Shown: positions 48,458 through 60,737, counted from the first letter of the stretch. The stretch is 64,000 nt of DNA from Blastomussa wellsi (GCA_947652115.1 OX393569.1:17896650-17960649); one strand, 5' to 3'. The notes: generated from the sequence alone by a model not told the origin. Program-made: numbers and translations.

Positions 48458-51400
48458 ATGGACAAGAGCAAGTACGGGGACATGGAATCGAGCGAGAAAA
48501 AGTTGATCGAGAAGGGAAAGGAAGCGAAAGGCGAACAGAACAGCGATACGAGTGGCAGCAGTAGCGCTGTTGATGAACGCGACGTACAAGTGATTGAGAT
48601 AGAGGATGAGCGAGAGCAGTGGGGGAAGAAAGCAGACTTTTTGCTGTCCTGTATCGGATTTGCCGTCGGATTGGGAAATGTTTGGCGTTTTCCCTATCTG
48701 TGCTATGCCAATGGTGGAGGTAAGTCGCTTTTTTCGACTGGAAAATGAATGGAAGCTAGCGTTCCTTCTGTTCCTTCCCCATACGTGGCCACTATACGCT
48801 AAGAAGACAACCGCGTGATGTTTTCATTCCGATTTTACATAGTCAACCGGGCCCGTGACCAACTCAACACGGATAAAAAGTGGATTAGAAGATGAAAAAC
48901 AACCAGATTTCATTCAGTTTTCCCTCACGGGGCAACCAGATACATTTTTTCCATTCAATCTTATAACCACGCCGGGAAAACGAGTGAATGAATACATCAA
49001 AGCAGTCAGTAATTTTACTCTCATTAGCTATGCATGACAAGTTTCCCGCGTCGCGTGTTAGTCATTCCAACGTCCAAAAATTAGAAATCCGTCTAATATG
49101 AGCTTTCTTCGGCCCTCAACTATGCATCCACAGATGCTGTATCGTTATACAACAAATTCGTTGAATTTCGAAGCGATTCGTTGTAATCGGTTTCTGAGGA
49201 TATCTTTTGCTTTCGGCTTTTGTGTCGAAGAAGATGAATAATTCACCCCACCAACCGCGGCCATGTGGTTTTCGCGGAAAACCATAGGAATCATAAACAC
49301 AACTCTTAACCTGTAGAATGTTTTAAAGCTTGGTTTATTTTGTAGCCTTTTCTGAATTGTGTGTGTTGCAAGTTGCATATATAGTAGTTGTAGTAAAAGT
49401 AAACAAGTCGAATTTTCCCAAGGGATACGTATAATATTGCTTCACGTACATGTACATGAACATTAACATTTTGAAGTGTAGTTTGTTGTCAAGGAATACT
49501 CAAGCGATCGCGTTTACGTTTAAAGCAGACTTCAAATTTCTGCCTCTGTTTTGTTTCTTTGGCATAAATTATGCTCTATAGCTAATGAAACTTTATACCA
49601 AATGTTTTTGCACACATCAGACAAAACATGCGACACAATTTTAAATTTTGTACCAAGTTTATCACTAGATTCAATCTGCAATTTAATTTTTCTTTGGCAA
49701 GTAAATTTAAAAGCATACCTGCTTGCAAGAGAATGCTTTGAGCCGGTAAAAAAGACCGCAGACAAGACCAGACAGATTTTCAAAAAAAAAATATTCTTGG
49801 TGGCCTTTGGAACATCAAGTGCTCCATCACTCATCCAAGACAATAATTGATCGTCTTAAAAATAAAAAGAAGATATCTGATAATAGGAGGTCCATTTATG
49901 GATCAAAAGTCTAACTTTTCATTTTGATAACTTTTTTACAGAAATATAATTTTCCGTTTATTTGTTAATCAGAATTCATTAACACCTCCTACTGTTTCTC
50001 AAGTTTTCCATTTGAGCTGTATCACCTTGGGTAAGAAATTAACTTTGGAAGCATGCCTACATAGAAAGAAAACGTAATGGCAGAAAAATATTTACAAGTT
50101 TATTGTTGGTGATATTACCAGCTTGGATGTTTGGACTGCAACTAACCTACATGTTAAAGATACATGTGGGTTAAAAATAAAACTCTTTTAATTGCTTATT
50201 TTTAGTTAATTTATTCTTTTTATTATTTTTTTAGGTGCTTTCCTTATACCATACCTGATCATGCTTATATTGTGTGGAATGCCGATGTTCTACATGGAAC
50301 TGGCTGTTGGCCAGTACTTCAGTCTTGGACCAATTGGGACATGGGGAGCAGTTTGTCCATTGTTTCAAGGTAGCAGAAATGTGGCCATTTTTAGGCAACT
50401 GCTTTATATTTGTTGGCATCTAAAAAATGTTTTATTAAAACATTTACAGGGTTAAGTGTTCTTAATATAACCAGTTTGTAATTGATTTTAAATGACACAT
50501 TGCACACTATCAGCCAAGTTGGAAAAGTTCTCAGATTTTAAGGTTTGCTGAAAATACAATAAGAAATATTCATGTCTTCTTTTTGTGTGTATCACATGAG
50601 AAATGGGACAGTTGTGTGAAGATAAGTGCTCTTCAGCCTGCACATGTCCTTTCGATTTTGTTTTCTAGGTCTATTTTGTCGAGATCTTTTGCAAAGTACA
50701 AAACTTGTAGCCTAGTTTGTCTAGTCATTGCAATGTGTTAGCTTTGGCTTATTAGCGACTGTGTGCCAAGTAGCCCCAAGTTATTTTAATACAAATGAAA
50801 TTCCAATGTGACTGTCACATGAGTCTTGTATTGTATTGTATTGTCATTTGAGCTGGTATCCAGTACAGGAAAGAGAATGATACTTGGTTTCCTAATTCTG
50901 TGGAAAGCAGATACAGTGTATTTGCTTTAGTTAAATACAATATCTAGTTTATAAATTATCCATACCTCCCTCATGGAATGGATTGTTTCTAAGATCCCCC
51001 ACCTCTCTGGAAATTTTAATTAAGCTTTTGAGAACTCACCCCACCCCTAGGAATTTCTAATCCTTCTGTGGGGGCGGGAATGTGGATATTTTCTGGAACC
51101 CACAATGTAAATCTGCCATGATCATAGTAAAATAAATTGCAGGAGAAAGGAACAGAGCCTCTGCTTCATATAAAATCTCTCCTGGAAGTTGTTGCAAAAA
51201 AGCTATTCCAGTCCAGCTGCTGACATTTTAGGTGTGGTGAAGTAACATTAGTTTTGAAAATGAGCCTTCAGAGGCTAACATCTCTAATTGCATGTATTTT
51301 AGGGGTAGGATTTGCAAGTATGATGGTGTCCTTTCTGGTGTGTGTTTACTACAACATCATCATTGCCTGGTGCCTCTACTACCTCTTCTTGTCAATGGCC

Positions 51401-54400
51401 AAGGATGTGCCCTGGAAGTCTTGTGGTAATTGGTGGAACACTGACAAGTGTTTAGCAGGACCCATTCCAAAATCAAGCTGCCCTACAGTTGCAAACAGCA
51501 CGGCTGCCTTGGTTAATGGTACTGCTGCCCTGGCTAACAACACTGCTGCCCTGGTTAACAACACTGCTGCCCTGGCTAACAACACTGCTGCTTTTGCTAA
51601 TGCGACTGTTTCTAACTGCACAACAGCCACAGATTATACCTCTCCGCCTTTGGAGTATTGGGAGTAAGTTTGTGAATTCTTTCAGTTCAATGTGATGGGC
51701 AAAGATTTGTTTTATGTTATTCAAGGCAGCTGCCTATTTGTGACTTGGATTTCAACTTATAGCAACATGTTTTTTCAGGAATTATGTTCTACGCTTAACA
51801 GACAGCATTGGGGATGCAGGGATTTTTAGATGGGAGATACTGCTTTGTTTGCTTGCGGCTTGGATTGGAGTGTATTTCTGTATGTGGAAAGGTGTCAAGT
51901 CATCTGGAAAGGTAAACAGTATTCCAACAAATCAAATCACCACTGTTCCCAACAAATCATTAGATGTTTTCTATTAATTTGTCAGGTCAGGAAGCGTCCT
52001 AGTACCACTCAGAAATAAGTGAACTATCAACAAGTTTTAAATGTTTTATTCTGTTATTCACAGGTGGTGTACTTCACAGCAACCTTCCCGTATGTTGTGC
52101 TTTTCATTCTGTTTATCCGTGGAGTTACACTTCCAAATGCAAGCGAAGGCATCATTTACTACCTGAAGCCTGACTGGGTACGACTCAAAGACCCTAAGGT
52201 AAGCCTGGATACTTCTTTTACTTGCTACCCTTTACAAGTAGACTTTTCATATATGTAGAAGCAGTTCTGCTCACCACTCAATTGGCAATGATTTGTCTAG
52301 CATTTGACATTGACCTTCCAGTAGAAAATTGACACTACTGGTAGAAGTGAGTCAAATGTCTAAACTTTAAATTTGACAGCTGTATCTTGCAAGCAATGGA
52401 ATATATTTATAATATTTTTACATACCTCTCTAAAGCACAGTTTTGATAAATCAACTTGCTTGGAAAAATCCAGCAACAACATTTCTTGCAGGAAACCTTG
52501 CACGACTAGCATGCCAGATTTCCTGCGACAGAACTGTTGTGGATCTTGAAAACTTGCAAGTCTGTCTGCAGTCTTGAAATTTAGCTAAATAATTTAGTTT
52601 TTCAAAAAGGCAGTGAAAAGCTTCATTTGGTAAACCTATTATTTTTGTTTAGGTGTGGGTTGCAGCTGCTACTCAGATTTTTTACTCACTCGGTATTGGA
52701 TTTGGTTCACTTGTGGCCATGGGAAGCTACAACAAATTCCACAATAATGTATTCAAGTGAGTGTTTTCACCTTTCCTTTCACTGTATGATCCTTAGAAGC
52801 CCTATTTAAAGTCGATTGGCAACCTCTTGAAATGTGTATTTCTAATAAAGAACATGCAACTGAAATTCTCCTTTGGGGAAATGAGAAGTGCAGGTCAATA
52901 TTAGCATGCGTTCAAAATGTTTAGTACACATTTGGTTGAATCTGGGAAAAGGAGGACCATTCTGAAGTAATTTAAATCTACAGTTCCAAGCCCAACCAAT
53001 TCTCTCAAATAATAGGAAAGGGGTGGGGGTGGGAGGATGGAATGAGGCCCTAAGTGAGTCCTGATTTAATTTGAAACTCTCCCTTTGATTTACAACCATA
53101 TGCATGACAAATTGGATTGAGAATCTAGTAATTTATCATAAGTCACTTTGGGCTTGTTTTAGGATTTAAATCTTGCAAACAGTGATGTTCCGTTGCATAA
53201 TCATTAAAGGCTTGAATAACTTAAATTAGAATTTGTACATTCTGCACACTTTTACTAACAATATAGTTTTCTTTGTTTTCTTGTTTAGAGATGCAATGAT
53301 GATCTCAGTAATCAACTGCGGAACCAGTGTTTTTGCTGGCTTTGTCATCTTTTCCACACTGGGCTTCATGGCCAAAGTTTTAAACAAAGATATCACTAAA
53401 GTGGCAGCTTCAGGTACAAATTACAACAACAATGCAATTATAATTTTTTTCAAATGTTTGATACCAACTGCACAACAAACAACCACAATTTATATGTAGA
53501 AAGCTTCATTTGTATTGCTAGCTGGTTGGAGGTCATGAAAAATTCTTAGATTTCTCCAAGTTTCTGTGTGATCTATAGGTAACCATTCGCCTGCTTTACA
53601 ATTTACCAAATGCAGGTTATTGAATGCACGTGTACCTTGTTGCCTTTTGTAGGTCCTGGTTTGGCTTTTGTTGTGTACCCAGAAGCTATAGCTCAAATGC
53701 CAATTTCTCCTCTGTGGGCCATTCTGTTCTTCTTTATGTTGCTTACCTTGGGTCTGGATAGTCAGGTAAATAAATGTTTTCAAGTACAACATAGTCTAGT
53801 TCATTTTTGCACACAGTCTATGGTATGCCCACTTAATATTGCTTTTCTGCATCCTCTTCAGAGGTACATACCCCCCCTCCCCCCCCCCCCCCCCCTCACC
53901 AAAAAATAATAATTTGTCCTCGAACAAACCAAAAATACTGTCTTTTTCTAAAATGGTAACTGTAGATGCAAAGACCAGAAGTAATATGCCAGTTGAAAGG
54001 AATTGTTTGGGGTATGCATTAAATCGCAACAGACATACAAGATGCCACAGATTGGATTGAACAGTCTGCAAAATGAAAAAAGAAAAACGTTCAAAATAGT
54101 ACCGTAATCCTCTTAATTACTGGGTATACCCCTAAACAGTAGCTTAATTTGCAGCTCTTGGTGTGTCAGTTTTTTAAGATATTCACTTCACCATAAAAGA
54201 GTAACAGACAAAAGTTGCAAAACATGAGGGGGTGGTTAATCAATTCTGATAAAGGAGAGGGGTATGATTTTATGCTTCCAAAATGCAGATCTCTCAGAGA
54301 TATTTTTGGTGTCCAAATTTCATACAAATTGACTCAATAGTAAGGTTAAAAATGAATTTTGTGCCATTTGGCACTATCAGGACTTGAAGGGTTACATGTG

Positions 54401-55511
54401 AGTATGATAAACCAGCATGACAAACAGTAGCAACTGCATATAACTACAAGCTGTGAACTAAGCATTTCCTTTTCTTGCTTAGTTTGGTATGATGGAAGCT
54501 GTCATCACTGGAGTAGTTGACCAGTATCGCGTGTTCCGAAAGAGGAAAGAACTCTTCATCCTGATTGCTTGTATTCTTTGCTTCCTTCTGGGCCTGCCAT
54601 GTGTCACACAGGGTGGTGCATACGTTTTGAACCTGTTTGATTATCAATCTGGAGGTGTTTCTCTTCTTTTCTTGGGATTCTTTGAAACCGTCACCTTGGC
54701 CTGGATCTATGGCACAGACAGATTCTCTCTCGATATTGAGAAGATGATTGGTCGTCGTCCTGGAGCTTGGTGGTGGTTCTGCTGGAGGTTTTGTTCACCT
54801 GCCATCATGGCGGGTATCTTCTTATTCAGCATCTCCCAGTGGGGTGGAGTCTCCTACAACACTTACAAATATCCACCATGGGCCGAATTCTTTGGGTGGG
54901 TGCTTGCCCTATCGTCCATGCTGTTCATTCCTGGAGTTGCAATCTGGCAGCTGTACCGAACTCCTGGCACATTCATGGAGGTATGTGCGCTTCATTGTTC
55001 ATAAATCCACTATCTTAATCAAACCCCTTTTTCCTTTTTTTTATAGCTGTATTGTTTTGTTTCTCATTAGGAAACTGCATGTTGTCCCACACTAAACTTT
55101 GATTTTATGTTAAATTGGTATGCTCATGAAGAATTGATCACTATCATTTGTGTCTATCCTTGCAGTATGACAAGTTCAGTGCATAGCATGTCACTTTTGA
55201 CCAAAGAAAACTTTGCATTCAGGTCACAAAATTGACAACTGCAAACAACTTGTTGGTCAGAAGTGACATGTGATCTGGCAAACTGCTAAAGCAAGTTTTA
55301 AGTTTCAGTGAAATTATCATGCTTCAAAGACAAAAGCAAACTGTAGAAAATTAATGAAAATTGTCAAGTGTAATGACACTAATTGGTACTAAAACACTTA
55401 TCTTTTATTTTACAGAGACTATATATCTGCTTGAAACCAGACCCTATTGTCCAAAGAGAGATTGAGGAAAAGCAAGGTCTTGATCATAGAGTTGAACTTG
55501 TAAAAGTGTAA
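48458..55511 (+). CDS. SLC6 Na+/Cl--dependent amino-acid/neurotransmitter transporter
   Basis: Complete 653-aa plasma-membrane symporter in ten coding exons: 48458-48719, 50235-50369, 51303-51663, 51779-51911, 52064-52198, 52653-52756, 53289-53413, 53653-53765, 54483-54980, 55416-55511; all GT-AG and phase-consistent. A charged cytosolic N-terminus (1-57) precedes TM1 with [17 protein letters not shown] (67-83), the SLC6 sodium/substrate signature. Glycine replaces the aspartate of monoamine carriers at position 71, so an amino-acid-type substrate (GABA, glycine, taurine or proline class) is likely. TM6 has [22 protein letters not shown]7 [14 protein letters not shown] and TM8 LGLDSQFG. Twelve TMs are expected. 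Extracellular loop 2 has the conserved cysteine pair C173/C182, then an unusual ladder of N-glycosylation sites. The exact substrate cannot be read from sequence. Confidence 0.93.
51491..51610 (+). repeat. In-frame 21-bp minisatellite coding N-glycosylation sites
   Basis: Five full 21-bp units and one partial unit (15 bp) in SLC6 exon 3 encode the heptad A/V-N-x-T-A-A-L. With the following NCT, they give seven sequons at N197, 204, 211, 218, 225, 232 and 237, all in extracellular loop 2. Units 3 and 5 differ only at their ends, and unit 4 differs from them by the first codon, so the expansion is recent. Confidence 0.9.
53871..53895. repeat. Poly(C) run in SLC6 intron 8
   Basis: A 25-base near-pure C run, interrupted by one T. 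Similar runs occur near 3061, 3137, 13387, 14436, 20033, 25710 and 33431. Confidence 0.8.
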
Positions 55512-55661
55512 AATGGTAAGTTTCTGTTGTTCCCTTTTGTACATGTAACTGAAATGGCAAGTGTAGATTACATGTATAATAAGTGCTTAAAAATACTCTC
55601 AATTCCAACTTGCCCTTTAGACAAACTTTGCTTATCATGCCCAGTCTAGTTTACTATTTAA

Positions 55662-58171
55662 CCCTTTGACGCCCAGCGTACGATATATCGTACGGCAGTA
55701 TTCTGGCTCAGCGGAGTTGCTCATTTTAGTTCCCAGGCTTCCAATGGTTGTATCTGCCTTCCTCCATCTTTGTTTTCACAGTTTTCTTCGATTCTGTTGT
55801 GTTTTGATCATTTTTCATCGGGTTTTTTCGACATTTTTGGTTGTCGCGTGACCGGGAAAATTTAAAAGGCCTTTGCCAACATGGCTAGCGCTCGTAGGCG
55901 CTACACAACGCAAGAAATCCTCGATTATTTAGACGATAGATTTGACATACCCGACGAGGGAGTGAATTCAGATCTCGAAGGATTTGATGAGGATAGCGAC
56001 GATGATTTACACTTTGAATCAGACAATGAGAGCGATGATGATGAAGATCTGGATCTTCGAACAGTTGATATCATCGACAATTCTGATGATCTTTCCCGAG
56101 AAACTGCGAGCAGAGGAAGACCTGGCAATTTAGATTTGAATGGTTTAGACTGGAGCAGCCAAGGCAGTGATTTGGAAGTCCCAACGTTTACCAAAGCTGT
56201 TGGATGTACGAGGGTGTTGCCAGAAGGTACCTCAGCTCTTGATTTCTTTTTGCTGTTTGTTGATAACCGGATGATGAACAACATGGTGAGAGAAACAAAC
56301 AGGTATGCCCTCCAGACTTTCGAAGTGCAAAATAAAGATCCTTCTTTGTGGAAGGAGGTCACTTTACAAGAGCTAAAGGCCTTTTTAGGCCTTCTAATTG
56401 CCATGAGCATTCATCGTCTTCCATCTCTTCGAGATTACTGGTCATCTGACTGGGTCCTAGGTGTCCCAGCATTTGCTAAAATCATGGCAAGAAACAGGTT
56501 TCTTGACATTTGGAGTAATCTGCATTTGTCAGATAATACAAAAATGCCAAGAGCTGGAGATGAGAACTTTGACAAACTGTACAAGGTCCGTCAATTTGTT
56601 GAAGACTTGAAGACAAACTTCCAGGTCAATTACCATCCTCACCGTGACCAATCTGTAGATGAGGCCATGATCAAATATAAAGGGAGAACCTCACTCAAAC
56701 AATACATGCCCATGAAACCTATCAAAAGGGGCATAAAGATGTGGTGTAGGGCAGACAGCACAAATGGCTACCTTTGTGACTTTGACATATACACTGGAAA
56801 GTCTCAGCAAGGTGTTCAACATGGCCTGGGCTACTCAGTGGTAACCAAGCTCTGCACATCAATAAAGGGACACTGGTATGCCATATTTTGTGACAACTTT
56901 TTCACTTCATACAAGCTGATAGAGGATCTGTATGTTGACTACAAGATACTTTGTTGTGGAACACTACGACAGGGCCGAAAAGAGTTCCCGCGTTGTATCT
57001 TTGACAAAGCGGTTTTGAAACCCTTGAAAAGGGGTGATATTGTGTGGAGGATGAAAGGGCCAGTACTTGCTGTTGCATGGATTGACAAGAAACCTGTGTT
57101 TGCTGCTGGAACATACACCACTTCTCCCCCTCAGCAGCTCCCAGAGATCAACAGAAAGCAGAAAGATGGCAGCATAGAAAAAGTAACTTGCCCACCCATC
57201 ATCGCAGCATACAACAAGTTCATGGGGGGCGTAGACAGAAACGACCAAATGAAATCCTATTACCCCATTCCAGTGTCTGGAAAAAAATGGTGGCTTAGAA
57301 TTTTGTTTGGCCTTCTGGACAGAGCTATTTTCAATAGCTTTATCCTGGAGCAGGAGTCACCTCATCACAGAAAACGCAACTTGAAAAGTTTCCGCATCAG
57401 CCTGGTCAAAGAATTGATTGGTGACTTTTCCTCCAGAAGTAAACGTGGGAGGCCTTCTAATGAGCCTGTGGTTGCAAGGCATGTGGAAAGACACTTCCCT
57501 GAGTATCTTCCCACCACTGACACAGGGAGACGAATGGAACGTCGGTGTAAAGTGTGCTCGGTTGGTGGAAAGTTCAAGCGGACAAGCTACTTCTGCCCAG
57601 ATTGTGATGTGGGACTTTGCGCCGCACCGTGCTTCAGAATATATCATCAGCCTTGACACTGAATGCTGGTTTTAGCTCTTTTGAGCATGTATTAACCTAA
57701 TCCTTCAGCTAAGACAAACTTTTTTTCAAATTAGTTACCAGACATACTTTGACTAGTAAATATCTTGAAAATGGATTGCGTGACATGTCATGTGACTAGG
57801 AAAAAGTCACTTTTTAGGGAACATAAACGTCAGAAGTTAGGTGTTTTTTTATATCGAAATGTTCAATGGACATATATTAGTGTTTCTAGGTAGATTTCAG
57901 AATTTTCCTTACAAAGATAAAGTAGCCACAGCAGTCCAATGAGAAAAGTATGTTTATTTCCTCACACAGTTAGTAATATTTAACTTGATGTGACAGGTGT
58001 CAATCAGCATCAATGATTTTTCAAAACATCTTAAAATGTAGCTATTTTACCTAACAATATAATGCAAAAGTTTGAGGGTGATCCCTAAGATGAAACATTT
58101 CCTATATATTTTTTTGTATTTACATGTAAAAATTTCAGAAATTGGCCAAAAAGAATTTGGGCTGCAAAGGG
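55662..58171 (+). mobile_element. piggyBac transposon, apparently intact (2510 bp)
   Basis: It is bounded by TTAA at 55658-55661 and 58172-58175. Terminal inverted repeats are ccctttgacgccc (left) and gggctgcaaaggg (right), 11 of 13 paired. A perfect 18-bp palindrome, cgtacgatatatcgtacg, lies at 55677-55694 just inside the left end. The single uninterrupted transposase ORF is at 55881-57656. The element sits on the + strand inside what appears to be a 3' UTR intron of the SLC6 gene. Confidence 0.88.
55881..57656 (+). CDS. piggyBac transposase (PGBD-type), intact
   Basis: 591 aa, intronless, starting at ATG in a good context (aacATGG). An acidic N-terminus (about residues 12-60, rich in D/E) is followed by the DDE transposase domain: D260 in DQSVDEAMIKYKGR, D338 in CDNFFTSYKLI and D452 in FMGGVDRNDQM, the three catalytic aspartates of the piggyBac family. 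The C-terminus has the cysteine-rich zinc ribbon CKVCSVGG..YFCPDCDVGLCAAPCF typical of PGBD proteins. It would cut and paste its element at TTAA without footprint. With intact ORF, TIRs and target duplication it may be active; domestication is less likely because the TIRs persist. Confidence 0.93.
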   Translation: MASARRRYTTQEILDYLDDRFDIPDEGVNSDLEGFDEDSDDDLHFESDNESDDDEDLDLRTVDIIDNSDDLSRETASRGRPGNLDLNGLDWSSQGSDLEVPTFTKAVGCTRVLPEGTSALDFFLLFVDNRMMNNMVRETNRYALQTFEVQNKDPSLWKEVTLQELKAFLGLLIAMSIHRLPSLRDYWSSDWVLGVPAFAKIMARNRFLDIWSNLHLSDNTKMPRAGDENFDKLYKVRQFVEDLKTNFQVNYHPHRDQSVDEAMIKYKGRTSLKQYMPMKPIKRGIKMWCRADSTNGYLCDFDIYTGKSQQGVQHGLGYSVVTKLCTSIKGHWYAIFCDNFFTSYKLIEDLYVDYKILCCGTLRQGRKEFPRCIFDKAVLKPLKRGDIVWRMKGPVLAVAWIDKKPVFAAGTYTTSPPQQLPEINRKQKDGSIEKVTCPPIIAAYNKFMGGVDRNDQMKSYYPIPVSGKKWWLRILFGLLDRAIFNSFILEQESPHHRKRNLKSFRISLVKELIGDFSSRSKRGRPSNEPVVARHVERHFPEYLPTTDTGRRMERRCKVCSVGGKFKRTSYFCPDCDVGLCAAPCFRIYHQP

Positions 58172-58245
58172 TTAATGATTTTGTTGGAAGACGACTTCCT
58201 TGATCCCTTGTCCAATGGGAAGTGAGATGGAAAGTAACAGTACTT

Positions 58246-58405
58246 GCAGGGGTTTCAAAACAAGGCAGAGACTGCCAGAGTTTTGTATATTATTCCACTG
58301 GCTACTCTGGTCATAGCAATCAACTTGTGAGCAAAAAACTCACCTATAACAGCCACCTGCTCTTCCAGTTGACGACACCTACTTCAAAACATTTTGAAAC
58401 CCCTG
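58246..58405. repeat. hAT-like MITE family D, complete copy (160 bp)
   Basis: Ends caggggtttcaaaa and ttttgaaacccctg are perfect 14-bp inverted repeats. A direct gtacttg flanks it (58239-58245 and 58406-58412). The interior ccactggctactctggtcat is shared with the STK36 intron copies at 14838 and 17891. Confidence 0.7.
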
Positions 58406-59316
58406 GTACTTGCCTGGCAGGAAAATCTAAATTGTCCCAGTTGATTGGATGGCACCTTTTGGGAGCTAATGGGGTGTGGAAATGTTGATTAAACTATTGT
58501 AATAATTTAATGTATGTCAAATGATAAAAATGCTAAGGCTAATTTCTCTTTTCCGTCTTGCTTGTAGGATCAGAATGAAGAGTTGTGTTGTTTTAGTATT
58601 ACTGTTTGGTTTTGTAAATAAAGAACAAGTCAGAGGAATTATAACAAAGATGAAATCAGAGATAATGATCTGCTCGGGAGGAGTGATTGTACTGCTGTGT
58701 ACTCTTGAAGCTGCAAGGAAAATGCATCGGTGTTGATGCAGATGAAAATTCTCCTTGTGGAGGAGTCACTGTGACTCTTGGGAAGTCGGCGTGATCAGGC
58801 ACCCACCTTGACACCAGTTGCACAGAGTTTCACAGAAATGGCTCGGAAGAAAACACAGTTACAAACCAGTCACACTAGAAAAAAGAATAAGGTGTTGCTT
58901 TAAGATCAGGCTTCCATCTGAAAAAATCCACAATTTGATGTAGCAGTGTACATGATGAAAGATGGTGTTCATTCAAAACCAATCTATATGGCTTGCACAC
59001 AAGCAAATTATGCTTTTCAAGTTGGAAACGAAATGAGAACCCTTCCCCTAAGTTTTGAAAACAACTTTTGTGATAGTTAAAAGATAATTTTTTGTACGAC
59101 GTTTACCTATTTTGTTACAGCATGTGCTGTAAGCATTTGTAAATTGTAGACTGGTGCTACAGAATACAGTTGAACCTTTTAATGTGAACACCAATATTTT
59201 TTTGTAGAGGTGTACACATTATTTAGGTTTTATGTAAACAACAAGCAAAACTACAGATTGTTGGGACCAATGTTGTTGGGTTGTCAGGTTTGTTGGGTGT
59301 CTGCTCTTTAGGTAAG

Positions 59317-59578
59317 CAGGGCCGTAAGTTGCAAGAGGCAAGACAGAGGCGGTTGCCTCGTCTAGAAAACGAAATATGTTCAGTTGGAAAAGATTCCCAG
59401 CTGATTGAAGGAGATGGATTTTCCTGAACAAATACCTCACAAAAAATGCCAAGGTAGTGTTCATAGTTACCAAATTTAAAAATTTTCTTGGGGAACTTCT
59501 TCCTCATAAAACCTTACTGAAAGTGCAGTAGACCCCCAATGCACTCATAACTTTTGCCTCTTCTGGCTTACGGCCCTG
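59317..59578. repeat. hAT-like MITE, TIR cagggccgtaag
   Basis: Perfect 12-bp inverted ends cagggccgtaag and cttacggccctg enclose 262 bp; the subterminal gcaagaggcaa faces ttgcctcttc. The outer bases ggtaag / gtaaag are similar. It lies in the SLC6 3' UTR candidate. Confidence 0.6.
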
Positions 59579-60374
59579 GTAAAGCTAGTTTCAGCTGTAG
59601 AAATCTTTTCCAGATGTGTTCTGTAAACACACTTTCTGCTCTGTTGTGATATGGTGGCTGTGCCGTCTTTGTCTGTTTATAGACAGCTCTGGCATTGTTG
59701 CTACAATGCAAATTTCTTTCTCACTTATGTTGGAAAATTTCTTGTGATTGTAAACAAGGGATCATACACTAAAAGAACCGCATTTCAGTCTTTTACAAGC
59801 ATTGCGGTCTTTGTTTAAAAATTGAATTTGTAATCTGCTATCAAGGTTGTTAACTGTCTTACAGTTTCAATCTGGTGAATGTAAGTCATGTATTTATAAG
59901 GTTAAAATTTTCTGTGATAGCGAAGATGAGTATTTAAAGAAATGTTGAACAGCAATTTAAATCTTGGTAGTATGGTTATATATTAGAGGTGCTACAATGA
60001 TGTTAATATTATTTAGTTTATTAATCACTTTTTGTATAGTAAATGTAATTTAAAAGTTTAATGTGCCCCATTGGCGGATTGCATGAAAATGCATACAATA
60101 CCTTCAGTGGGGTTATAAATAAATGTGCAAGTCTTTTTGAAAAAACTTGGCCTGTTTCGATGGTATTTTGATTATGTAAAAGTGATTTCTTTCAAAACGC
60201 GAGATTAGTCTTTTTATAATAAGTTGATATAAAATTGATAATAACTTTCTTGTTGGCACATGATTTTACATTCTTTCAAATCTTCACTGTTTACCAACTT
60301 TATATTTCTTCACGCACTCTGTAGATGAAAGCGTGTTCTTTTTCAAGTTGAGTGATTTCCCTAATAAGTTCCAA

Positions 60375-60509
60375 TAGGCCATTTCCGAGTTCTCTTTTGC
60401 CTCAGTGTCAGAAAGAGTCTAAGTGCAAAAATGTTTTACCTGCATATGAATAGTTTCGCACTTAGACTTGTTTTGAAACTGAGGTAAAAGGGAACTCGGA
60501 AATAGCCTA
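60375..60509. repeat. Palindromic MITE, 135 bp
   Basis: Left taggccatttccgagttc and right gaactcggaaatagccta pair, and the arms continue through cctcagt / actgagg and gtctaagtgcaaa / ttcgcacttagac. It could form a near-complete hairpin in the long SLC6 3' UTR. Confidence 0.7.
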
Positions 60510-60737
60510 ATGCAATTATTGTTTTGGATTTCATGTGTCTTCCAGCTTTTCTTATGGATATATGCTGTGTAACGTAACTGTTTGAGTTTGTTTTTATTTC
60601 CATTTTGCTGTTAATGGTCAAGTTACTGTTCAGGAAAAATTGCATGAGAAATTTATAGCTCAAGTCAACAGCTGACCATTTAAGAAGTTATACTTGTTAT
60701 TCAATAAATGTTATTTTATTACCAGCTATGTTTTCAT

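Larger units (their letters stand above)
58568..60720 (+). other. SLC6 3' UTR exon with several AATAAA signals
   Basis: A donor 4 nt after the SLC6 stop (aaatg then gtaagt, 55516) pairs plausibly with the acceptor cttgcttgtag ending at 58567. Polyadenylation hexamers lie at 58617-58622, 60118-60123 and 60703-60708, which would give short to long 3' UTRs. The splice pairing is inferred from signals, not shown. Confidence 0.45.

Noticed and set aside
52842..53105. 87-codon minus-strand ORF in SLC6 intron 6
   Set aside because: Intronic, no domain, no splice continuity.
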